Source: an uncultured Clostridia bacterium
GTDB taxonomy: Bacteria; Bacillota; Clostridia; Peptostreptococcales; Anaerovoracaceae
NCBI GenBank assembly: GCA_938046095.1
Contig: CALIXS010000018.1
Coordinates: 1 to 64,000 of the forward strand
DNA length: 64,000 nucleotides
Reading direction: 5' to 3'
Each line of letters starts with the position of its first letter. Within the stretch, counting starts at the first letter, position 1. The notes beneath the pieces are model-generated. The model was not told the origin of the DNA. It made no database searches and saw only the letters and a list, made by a program, of their open reading frames with translations. Below are positions 42,959 through 50,105 of the stretch, in pieces. A program made the position numbers and the translations under genes.

Positions 42959-43855
42959 CTAAAAAACGATCTTCCCGAGCGCCGACTGTATAAGCTCCGA
43001 AGCGAGGATCCCCGTTTTGTTGTGCTCGTCCAGAATAGGGTTCACCTCTACCATATCCATCGAGACGAGCATACCCGTTTCGGCGAGCGTTTCTACCGCC
43101 AGAAATCCCTCGCGTGCAGTGAGACCGCTGTGTACTACCGTCCCCGTGCCCGGTGCGGCCTCCGGAGTGATGGCGTCTATATCAAAGCTGAGGTGTATGC
43201 CCGCTGTGCCGCTGCCCGCGATATCTATTGCCTGTTTTATCACATCGTGCATGCCCATCTGATCGACTATGTTTATCGGAAATACAGTGACTCCGGCCTC
43301 TTTCATTCGCACGCGCTCCTCCCTGTCTATATCGCGGCCGCCTATCTGCACGCACTTCCTGACGTCCACGAATACGGTTCCCTGCCCGAAATCGACCATA
43401 CAGTCGGGACCGTAGCCGCAAACGGCGGAAAAAGGCATACCGTGCATATTGCCTGTTTCCGTAGATTTATCGTTGTTCCAATCCCCGTGCGCATCTATCC
43501 ATATAAGGCCGATGCCCCCTTCGTTCTCATAATGCTTTGCCGATGCTTCTACACTTCCGGCTGAAACGCTGTGATCACCGCCGAGCACTATCGGAAAATG
43601 TCCCTTGCTCAGGATATCTGTAACCACATCGTACAGCTTGTGATCCATGTCAACTACCTGTTCATAATTACGCATGTCGTCACGCGTCGCGCCGTCCCTG
43701 AGCGGAATAAGATCACCGAGATCGCAGACCGTACGGCCCTCTTTGCGCAGACCCTCAATGAGACCTCCGTAGCGGATTGCCGCAGGCCCCATGCTGACTC
43801 CCCTTTTGGATGCGCCGATATCCATCTGTGCTCCGATGATGTCGAGCTGTTTCAT
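42959..43855 (-). CDS. rocF: Arginase
   Basis: A 298-residue arginase/agmatinase-family enzyme, closest to arginase: GVSMGPAAIRYGGL (about 19-32), GGDHSVSAGS (about 92-101), DAHGDWNN (about 121-128) and SFDIDAITPEAAPGTGT (about 223-239), which carry the Mn2+ ligands. Arginase hydrolyses arginine to ornithine and urea. Agmatinase cannot be fully excluded but the length and DAHGDWN region fit arginase better. It is downstream of the decayed AEC transporter on the same strand. No other arginine genes are adjacent. Confidence 0.9.
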   Translation of the reverse strand: MKQLDIIGAQMDIGASKRGVSMGPAAIRYGGLIEGLRKEGRTVCDLGDLIPLRDGATRDDMRNYEQVVDMDHKLYDVVTDILSKGHFPIVLGGDHSVSAGSVEASAKHYENEGGIGLIWIDAHGDWNNDKSTETGNMHGMPFSAVCGYGPDCMVDFGQGTVFVDVRKCVQIGGRDIDREERVRMKEAGVTVFPINIVDQMGMHDVIKQAIDIAGSGTAGIHLSFDIDAITPEAAPGTGTVVHSGLTAREGFLAVETLAETGMLVSMDMVEVNPILDEHNKTGILASELIQSALGKIVF

Positions 43856-43905
43856 TTTACATACCTCCGTTTGGCTACATGAACCCCGTGCCGCCTAAAA
43901 AAAGG

Positions 43906-44124
43906 TCACAGGGCAAAACCGAATGCACTGACAAGATGCACTGACAAGCGTCGTTATCATTACAGTAAGCGACGAAAGCATCTCCTCATGCGAATGCCTT
44001 TGCCATTAACGCAGCTCGTCACAGTTGTCGGCGAGCACCGCATGACGACCGCCGCCACAAGTTCCTCATTTCCGAATCCCATCCGGATTGCAACAGGAAA
44101 GAATATCATACCGAATCCGAAAAG
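43906..44124 (-). pseudogene. C-terminal remnant of an AEC-family (auxin efflux carrier) permease
   Basis: Minus-strand frames spell the C-terminal end of an AEC permease: LFGFGMIFFPVAIRMGF..NEELVAAVV and SPTTVTSCV, then a shift of frame into MAKAFA and another into HEEMLSSLTVMITTLVSA. A 13-bp direct duplication (43923-43935 and 43936-43948) adds a third shift; removing one copy restores VSAFGFAL and a TGA at 43906-43908. So at least three frame breaks are present and only the last ~70 residues remain. It lies between arginase and a membrane-protein gene. Confidence 0.7.
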
Positions 44125-44150
44125 CTAAAGCGCCCGAAAAAATCGGGCGC
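44121..44150 (-). terminator. Terminator after the PPQQ-repeat membrane protein gene
   Basis: GCGCCCGA / TCGGGCGC with a 5-nt T-loop, followed on the minus strand by TTTAGCTTTT. Confidence 0.7.
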
Positions 44151-44164
44151 CGATAAGCCGAACA

Positions 44165-44962
44165 TTACTGTTTACTGCTTTTCTCCGCGGTATCCTGTGT
44201 GCCTTCCGCATCAAAAGAACCTATCTCAATGTCGGCTCGCGAAGCATATTCTTCCGCTTCAGCGGGGCGGACTGCGGGAGCTGCCTGAGGCTCCTGATTT
44301 TGCTCACCGGACATACTTTGAGGCGCAGCATACTGATTTTCGTTCTGCTGTGGAGGCTGTGCCGGCGTCTGCCAACCGTTCTGCTGTGGAGGCTGTGCCG
44401 GCGTCTGCCAGCCGTTCTGCTGCGGAGGCTGTGCCGGCGTCTGCCAGCCGTTCTGCTGCGGAGGCTCCTGTCCGTAGCGGTTATTCATGTAATCCCGGGC
44501 GTTCCACGAGTTTTGTCCCATGCCCGGCCCCGCGAAATCCCTGAGCCGGCGCGCACTTAAAACAAATATTATGGCAAGTCCGATAAGAATTATTGAAAAT
44601 AAGCCCGGGAACGACCTTGTGCCGACTATCGTTATTATAAAACATGCTATGCGGATAACCGTGTGAACGATACCGGCGGTCATGCAGCCCTTGGCTTTAG
44701 ACGGGTCAGCCGAAGCTCTGACTCCGGAGATGCCCGCAATAAGCATAAACAGACCGCATATCGCAAACATGACGGTGATGAACAGATAGACGTTACGCAA
44801 CAGTACATAGGATCCGAGGTCGGATGTTACCTCCGAGACCTGCTGCCATAACTCCTCGTTCAGTCCGGCAACACCGCCGAAAACACCCAAAAAGGTCTCG
44901 AACGATCCGAAGATTATGAATATGATACTCAACGTCTTGAGCGACTTCGAATTTTGTTTCAT
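44165..44962 (-). CDS. Four-helix membrane protein with Pro/Gln repeat tail, function unknown
   Basis: A 265-residue protein with four transmembrane helices (about 9-30, 59-80, 95-112, 118-138) and a cytoplasmic or external tail with three perfect 12-residue repeats PPQQNGWQTPAQ (about 167-202) and a partial fourth, encoded by 36-bp DNA repeats at 44345-44464. The helical part resembles DUF4064-like small membrane proteins, but I cannot assign it firmly. Start ATG 44962 is preceded by AAGGAGGAG. Confidence 0.75.
   Translation of the reverse strand: MKQNSKSLKTLSIIFIIFGSFETFLGVFGGVAGLNEELWQQVSEVTSDLGSYVLLRNVYLFITVMFAICGLFMLIAGISGVRASADPSKAKGCMTAGIVHTVIRIACFIITIVGTRSFPGLFSIILIGLAIIFVLSARRLRDFAGPGMGQNSWNARDYMNNRYGQEPPQQNGWQTPAQPPQQNGWQTPAQPPQQNGWQTPAQPPQQNENQYAAPQSMSGEQNQEPQAAPAVRPAEAEEYASRADIEIGSFDAEGTQDTAEKSSKQ
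44345..44464. repeat. 36-bp in-gene tandem repeats
   Basis: Three copies and a partial fourth of a 36-bp unit encoding PPQQNGWQTPAQ, near identical at DNA level, so copy number may vary between strains. Confidence 0.9.
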
Positions 44963-45145
44963 TTGCTCCTCCTTGAAAATATCTGACGGATCACTGCCGT
45001 TCCGCCGGTTTTATCTGTTTCTTTTCCTATGATACCACAAGACTTTGCTCTAAACCAGCAAAAACGATGTGCAACTTAAAGCTCCGCGCCCGTCGGAAGC
45101 ATCCGCTCAAGCAGCGATTTCAGAAAACAAAATACGCCGGATTCC

Positions 45146-45174
45146 TTGCGAATGTGCAAAAACCGTGTTACGAT
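45146..45174 (+). promoter_or_regulatory. Promoter of the GPH symporter, possibly leaderless
   Basis: -35 TTGCGA (45146-45151), 17-nt spacer, -10 TACGAT (45169-45174). The family start ATG 45181 is 7 nt after the -10 box, where transcription would begin, and has no ribosome site. Confidence 0.5.
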
Positions 45175-45180
45175 CAGACC

Positions 45181-46599
45181 ATGAACAAGCTTACAATCAA
45201 GGAAAAGCTCGGATACGGCGCAGCCTCGGCGGGCGATTCGATCGCATACTCGCTGATAGGCTCTTTTTTGATGTTCTTTCTGACGACCGTAGCGGGGATA
45301 GATCCGGGTATAGCCGGCATCATCAGCGCAACAGGCTCCGTCTGGAATGCCATGTGCAATCCCGTAATGGGATTCCTGTCCGACGGTATCCGAAGCAAAA
45401 TGGGAAAACGGCGGCCCATGATGCTCGCCTTTTCCATACCTTTGGCTTTGACTATGCTGCTGCTTTTCACCGATGTCAATCTGCCCCAGGGAATAAAATC
45501 CGTATATTACGGTGTTATGCTGATGATGTTTTGGACATCGTACGCCGGATATTTCGTTCCGTATATGGCTCTCGGAGCCGCGTATACCGGCGACTACGAC
45601 GACAGAACCGTCCTGAGGCTGTTCGCCAGCCTCTTCAACATGGCGGGAAATCTGCTGAGCATGTTTGCTCCGACGATGCTCGTCGAGATCATGGTAAACC
45701 GCGGCCTGTCAACGGAAACAGTGTGGACGGCGGTAGGCGGCATACTCGGTGCTCTGGCGGCGGCGACGATAATCATCACCTTTTTCGCTTCAAAGAAAAA
45801 GGATTCTCCGTATTCCGAGGTCACATCCGGTGTCAGGCGCAGTTTTGATCTGAGAAGGATTATGGCGGAATACATCTCCGTTGTGCGTCTCAAGCCGATC
45901 AGGCATCTGGTAATCGCAAGCCTTTCCCTGCTTTGCGCATATTCTATGATAATGGCCGATATGATGTATTTCTTCACGTTCTGTATGGGCTACTCCGGCA
46001 GCAGGATAACTGTCCTACTCGTCGCCAGAAGCTTTATGGGAGCTTTGATGATACCGGTAAGCGCCCGACTTACCGCCGCAATCGACAAGCGCGGGGCAAT
46101 CATCCTGCTCTATGCGGCCGGAGCAGTCATAATGACGGCTCTGAGGTTTTTCGGCATCGGAGAAGGTCCTTCTATGTGGCTGTATCTCACAGGGCTGACT
46201 TTTACGACGGTCATCTATTGGCAGCTCATGCCGTCAATATATTACGATGTATGCGAATATGACCGATATGCTACAGGACGCGCACGACAAGGGACTATCG
46301 TCTCCTTTCAAGGGCTCGTCGAGGCGCTCGCCGTAGGGCTCGGAACGCTTATACTCGGCCGGATACTCCGCTTTGCGGGTTTTGTCAGTCACGCCGCGGT
46401 ACAGAGCGATTATGCGCAGGAATGGATCTTGAAATGTACGACCGTCGTTCCTTTGATCTTTATTTTCATAGGCTGTATCGCTATATACAGGTATCCTCTC
46501 ACGCGCGAAGCATACCGCAGGATATTGGATGAGCTCACAAAGCGTGATGCTCTCGAAGACGGCGATCTTTCGTGCGATGAACCCGCAAAGTGTGACTAA
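45181..46599 (+). CDS. GPH-family sugar:cation symporter
   Basis: A 472-residue major-facilitator-type carrier of the glycoside-pentoside-hexuronide family. ATG 45181 was chosen because MNKLTIKEKLGYGAASAGDS is the usual family start; an upstream start at 45067 is poorly supported. Markers: GFLSDGIRSKMGKRRPMML (about 83-101) and about twelve hydrophobic helices. The family imports melibiose, xylosides, glucuronides and similar. Substrate unknown; no sugar-metabolism genes are adjacent, and no SD sequence precedes this start. Confidence 0.88.
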   Translation: MNKLTIKEKLGYGAASAGDSIAYSLIGSFLMFFLTTVAGIDPGIAGIISATGSVWNAMCNPVMGFLSDGIRSKMGKRRPMMLAFSIPLALTMLLLFTDVNLPQGIKSVYYGVMLMMFWTSYAGYFVPYMALGAAYTGDYDDRTVLRLFASLFNMAGNLLSMFAPTMLVEIMVNRGLSTETVWTAVGGILGALAAATIIITFFASKKKDSPYSEVTSGVRRSFDLRRIMAEYISVVRLKPIRHLVIASLSLLCAYSMIMADMMYFFTFCMGYSGSRITVLLVARSFMGALMIPVSARLTAAIDKRGAIILLYAAGAVIMTALRFFGIGEGPSMWLYLTGLTFTTVIYWQLMPSIYYDVCEYDRYATGRARQGTIVSFQGLVEALAVGLGTLILGRILRFAGFVSHAAVQSDYAQEWILKCTTVVPLIFIFIGCIAIYRYPLTREAYRRILDELTKRDALEDGDLSCDEPAKCD

Positions 46600-46620
46600 C
46601 CGGCATATTTGTGCTATAAT
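46592..46620 (+). promoter_or_regulatory. Promoter of thrS
   Basis: -35 GTGACT (46592-46597), 17-nt spacer, -10 TATAAT (46615-46620); it overlaps the stop of the symporter gene. Confidence 0.65.
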
Positions 46621-46659
46621 ATTAGGCACTCTTATTTATAAAAGAAAGGTCAAGCAGCT

Positions 46660-48429
46660 ATGGAGAAAGAAAAATTTCTTGAGGTATATCGCCATTCGCT
46701 GGCGCACATCCTCGCCAAGGCCGTGATCGAGATCTATGGCAAGGAGAATGTACAATACGCTATCGGACCTCAGATCTCCGACGGTTTCTACTACGATTTT
46801 GTTCTGCCGAAAAACGTCACCAAAGACGACTTTCCGGCAATAGAAGATAAAATGCGGGAGATAATAAAGCGCAGAGAGGATTGGACCTGCAAAGAGGTGA
46901 CCGTGCCCGAGGCTCTTGAGCTTTTCCGCAGCCAGAAATTCAAGACGGAACTTATAGCCGATATGCCGGGCGACGAAAAGATAACCGTTTACTGTACAGG
47001 GCACGATTTTGTCGATCTTTGCAGAGGGCCTCACGTTTCCAATTCTCAGGAGCTCATGAACACCGCTTTTCAGATCAAGTCGGCATCCGGCTCGTATTGG
47101 AAAGGCGACGAAAACCGCGAGCAGCTCCAGAGGATATACGTTTACGCGTATCCCGACAGGCAGCAGCTCAAGGAGCATCTCAAGCTTGTTCAGGAGGCCA
47201 TGGAGCGCGATCACAAGAAGCTCGGACCGGCGCTTGACCTTTTTATGTTCCGGCCGTCGGCACCCGGTATGCCCTATTGGCTGCCTCAGGGCTGGAAGGT
47301 GTTCAATCAGCTGCTCGACTACTGGCGCGACGTCCACGAAGCGCACGGCTATCAGGAGATGAGCGGCCCGATCATAAGCTCGAGCGACCTTTGGGAGACG
47401 AGCGGCCACTGGGGCCACTACGTCGATAACATGTTCGTAATCCCGCCTGCACACGAGGGCGAAAAAACGTATGCGCTCAAGCCTATGAACTGCCCTAACG
47501 CGATCTTGGCGTACAAGCGCGACATCAGGAGCTACAAGGACCTGCCGCTTCGCTTTTCGCAGGTCGATGTCATCCACCGCAAGGAGAAATCGGGTGAGCT
47601 CAACGGGCTCTTCCGCGTACAGATGTTCCGTCAGGACGACGCGCACATTTTTCTCGCAGAAAATCAGGTCGCGGACGAGATCGGCGATATCATGAATATA
47701 GCGACGGAGCTTTACAACACGTTCGGTCTCACGTACAGGGTCGAGCTCTCTACACGCCCCGATGACTTTATGGGCGACATCGAGACGTGGAACAAGGCAG
47801 AAGCTGACCTCAAGGACATCCTCGACAACACCTTCGGCGAAGGCAATTATGAGATCAATGAGGGAGACGGCGCGTTCTACGGGCCTAAGATCGACCTTCA
47901 GATGACCGACGCCATCGGTAGAGAGTGGCAGATGGGCACGATACAGCTCGACTTCCAGCTTCCTTTGAACTTCGACCTCAAGTACACCGATGCCGACGGC
48001 TCGCAGCAGCGTCCCGTCATGATCCACAGGGCGATGTTCGGCTCGATGGAAAGGTTTATCGGCATACTTATTGAGAACTTCAAGGGCGCCTTTCCGTTCT
48101 GGCTCGCATCGACGCAGGTCGCGGTCGTACCTATCAGACAAGAGCACAGCGAATACGGCAAATACGTCGAATCCATGCTCCGCGCCAACCGCATCAGATG
48201 TGAAGCGGCATACGAGGACGCCAACATGAAGGAGAAGATAAAGAAGTATAAGACCATGAAAGTCCCGTACATCATCGTCGTCGGAGCAAAGGAAGCCGAG
48301 GGGAAGACGGTTTCAATCAATATACGCGGGACGAACAAGCAGCTTCACAACATACCGCTCGACGAATTCCTCGACATGTGCGACGAGCTCAGGGAGAGCA
48401 GGAGCCTGCAGCTGACGGAGGAAGCATAA
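46660..48429 (+). CDS. thrS: Threonyl-tRNA synthetase lacking the TGS domain
   Basis: A 589-residue class II synthetase. It starts directly at the N2 editing domain (HSLAHILAKAV, about 12-22; YCTGHDFVDLCRGPHV with the zinc-like HxxxC site), without the ~60-residue TGS (N1) domain found in most bacterial ThrRS (~640 residues). The catalytic core follows: MNCPNAILAYK (motif 2 region), FRQDDAHIFL, GDGAFYGPKIDL and HRAMFGSMERFIG (motif 3), then the anticodon domain. AAAGGTCAAGC precedes ATG 46660. No T-box leader is visible in the 60-nt gap. A tRNA-Thr(CGU) gene is elsewhere in the window. Confidence 0.95.
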   Translation: MEKEKFLEVYRHSLAHILAKAVIEIYGKENVQYAIGPQISDGFYYDFVLPKNVTKDDFPAIEDKMREIIKRREDWTCKEVTVPEALELFRSQKFKTELIADMPGDEKITVYCTGHDFVDLCRGPHVSNSQELMNTAFQIKSASGSYWKGDENREQLQRIYVYAYPDRQQLKEHLKLVQEAMERDHKKLGPALDLFMFRPSAPGMPYWLPQGWKVFNQLLDYWRDVHEAHGYQEMSGPIISSSDLWETSGHWGHYVDNMFVIPPAHEGEKTYALKPMNCPNAILAYKRDIRSYKDLPLRFSQVDVIHRKEKSGELNGLFRVQMFRQDDAHIFLAENQVADEIGDIMNIATELYNTFGLTYRVELSTRPDDFMGDIETWNKAEADLKDILDNTFGEGNYEINEGDGAFYGPKIDLQMTDAIGREWQMGTIQLDFQLPLNFDLKYTDADGSQQRPVMIHRAMFGSMERFIGILIENFKGAFPFWLASTQVAVVPIRQEHSEYGKYVESMLRANRIRCEAAYEDANMKEKIKKYKTMKVPYIIVVGAKEAEGKTVSINIRGTNKQLHNIPLDEFLDMCDELRESRSLQLTEEA

Positions 48430-48496
48430 TAACGGTAGAGATCAAAGTATCGAGGCTTTAAAGTCAAAATGGCAAAGCATCAAAACAGCACCGTGA

Positions 48497-48533
48497 GCGG
48501 GAAAGGGTCTTTAGACTCCTTCTCGCTTTTTTT
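48497..48533 (+). terminator. Terminator after thrS
   Basis: Stem GCGGGAAAGGGTC / GACTCCTTCTCGC with G-U pairs and a TTTA loop, then seven T residues. Confidence 0.88.
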
Positions 48534-48741
48534 GATTCCCCTTCGTGGACAAAAAGCCTCTTCATCATGGTATACTAAAATATCGTATGAAAGGCGGCGT
48601 CTGCAAAATGAAAGACTTGGTTTGGAGAGAAATGCGTATTTCATATCGTCAGGATCGATGAGGATAATATAGAATGGGATCGCATCTTCGAGAAGCGGAT
48701 GAAAACGGAAACATGGAGAAACCGATGAGCGTGAGGCAGCC
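48534..48741. other. Intergenic region with possible small-gene remnant
   Basis: A plus-strand 24-codon frame (ATG 48587 to TGA 48661, MKGGVCKMKDLVWREMRIS...) is continued in another frame by about 25 codons ending MKTETWRNR. A TATACT box lies at 48571-48576. This may be one small gene broken by a frameshift. A palindromic stem (about 48729-48747) overlaps the end of the aldolase gene. Confidence 0.3.
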
Positions 48742-49377
48742 TCACGCTTCGTTTGACGTTTTTGACGCTTTCGGCGCTTCCGAGACTTCCGAGGCTTTTA
48801 AAGCTTCCCACTTCGATTCTATATATCTGCGGGCTGCTTCTTCCATCGCCTCCGCCTTTTCGAACGCATCGGGCAGATCCCTGCCGCAGCAAAGCATGCC
48901 GTGGTTCGACATTATCACGCCGGCTCTTTGCCCGAGTGCCTTGAGGACGTTTTTTGTCAGCGCCTTTGTGCCGGCAAAAGCGTAATCTGCTATGTATATA
49001 AGTTCGCCCGTTTTTTCTGCAAGATCGTGATCCGTGATATGCATGGGCTTTCCGGCCGCAGCAAAGATAGAGCAGTATTTCGAATGGGTATGTATGACGG
49101 CGCCGACGTCCCTGCGAAGTTCGTAGACGCCCGCGTGAAGACCCTTTTCGGAGGTCGGCTTTCCGCCGTCTCCGTATGTAAGCGTCTTTATGTCCACCTT
49201 TACCATATCCCGAGGCGTAAGAGCCGTATAATCCCTGCCTGACGGCGTAGTTATCATATATCTGTTTGAAAGCCTCACGGAGAGGTTTCCCCACGTTCCC
49301 TGCACGAGTCCGAGCTCGAGCAGTTCCTTCCCGTACTCCACAAGCTGCCTTCTAAGCTCTATTTCGTCCGTTCTCAT
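48742..49377 (-). CDS. Class II aldolase/adducin family protein with intact zinc site
   Basis: A 211-residue class II aldolase-like enzyme: GTWGNLSVRL (about 27-36), phosphate/substrate loop TPSGRDYTAL (about 44-53), the zinc histidines HTHSKY (about 94-99) and NHGMLCCGRD (about 159-168). Family members cleave sugar phosphates such as fuculose- or ribulose-phosphate, or act as epimerases/dehydratases. The C-terminal tail is Ala/Ser/Lys-rich. Its ATG overlaps the stop of a second, divergent class II aldolase-like gene by 4 nt, so the two are translated together. Substrate unknown. Confidence 0.9.
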   Translation of the reverse strand: MRTDEIELRRQLVEYGKELLELGLVQGTWGNLSVRLSNRYMITTPSGRDYTALTPRDMVKVDIKTLTYGDGGKPTSEKGLHAGVYELRRDVGAVIHTHSKYCSIFAAAGKPMHITDHDLAEKTGELIYIADYAFAGTKALTKNVLKALGQRAGVIMSNHGMLCCGRDLPDAFEKAEAMEEAARRYIESKWEALKASEVSEAPKASKTSNEA

Positions 49378-49979
49378 TTATTGTTCTTCCTTTCGGGCTT
49401 GGAGTATCTGTAAAGATAAATGCGGCGTTCGACATTGGCTTTTACGGGACCGAGAGGCTTTGCGCCGCCGAGCACATCGGCTTTGAGCAGCACCTCGGCG
49501 CTCTTTTCCATGACCGTCATCGCGACGTATGCCTCGTAAAGATCACGCCCCACGGTTACGGCAAAGCCGTCGGGACAGCCGCGGCACGGCTTTACGAGTA
49601 TTCCGGCGGAGCTTTTGAGGGCGGACGTCATCGCACGTTCCGAGCAGTATACCAGATGCGCTTTAACACCTATGATCTGAGCAAAATCGTCGAGCACGGC
49701 AGGGATGCTTCTGCCCCTTCTGATACATTCGAAGCAGTATTCGGGCTCTGATATCACCATCGCGTTCACCTTGCCGAGAGAGGCTAAGACCTTTCTTTCG
49801 GGTATGCCCGGCTCGATAAGCTTCACTATGTCCTCGTCGCGCATATCGGCAAAATCAGCACCCTTTGCCGTCGCGTATATACCGTCTTTTTCTTTGAATA
49901 GGATCCGGTGACCGTCGCCCGTACTGTAACCGAGCTCAGTCATCTTCCTCGCGTATTTCGCGATCGTCCCCCGTATCAT
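49374..49979 (-). CDS. Divergent class II aldolase-like protein with CxxC pairs in place of the zinc histidines
   Basis: A 201-residue protein whose C-terminal half aligns by eye with class II aldolases: GKVNAMVISEPEYCFECIRR, split (about 69-88), where relatives have HTHS, and GILVKPCRGCPDGFAVTVGR (about 126-145), where relatives have NHG. So the zinc histidines are replaced by EYCFEC (Cys82, Cys85) and PCRGC (Cys132, Cys135). The N-terminal half is weakly similar. It is the first gene of a two-gene unit with an intact aldolase and may be a structural partner, a regulator or a Cys-liganded variant. GGGAGGAAG lies upstream. Confidence 0.7.
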   Translation of the reverse strand: MIRGTIAKYARKMTELGYSTGDGHRILFKEKDGIYATAKGADFADMRDEDIVKLIEPGIPERKVLASLGKVNAMVISEPEYCFECIRRGRSIPAVLDDFAQIIGVKAHLVYCSERAMTSALKSSAGILVKPCRGCPDGFAVTVGRDLYEAYVAMTVMEKSAEVLLKADVLGGAKPLGPVKANVERRIYLYRYSKPERKNNK

Positions 49980-50105
49980 CCGCCTTGTTCTTCCTCCCTG
50001 AAATTTCGGTCGCTCATCTGCTTATATGTCTTTTGTCAAATCATATATATACATTCCCGCAGCCGCCAAACGGTCTGTCGTATATTTATTTTTCTGTCGT
50101 CCCTG

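Noticed and set aside
46636..48147. A 503-codon open frame on the minus strand opposite thrS
   Set aside because: It lies entirely within thrS and is caused by thrS codon usage; it has no ribosome site or family resemblance.
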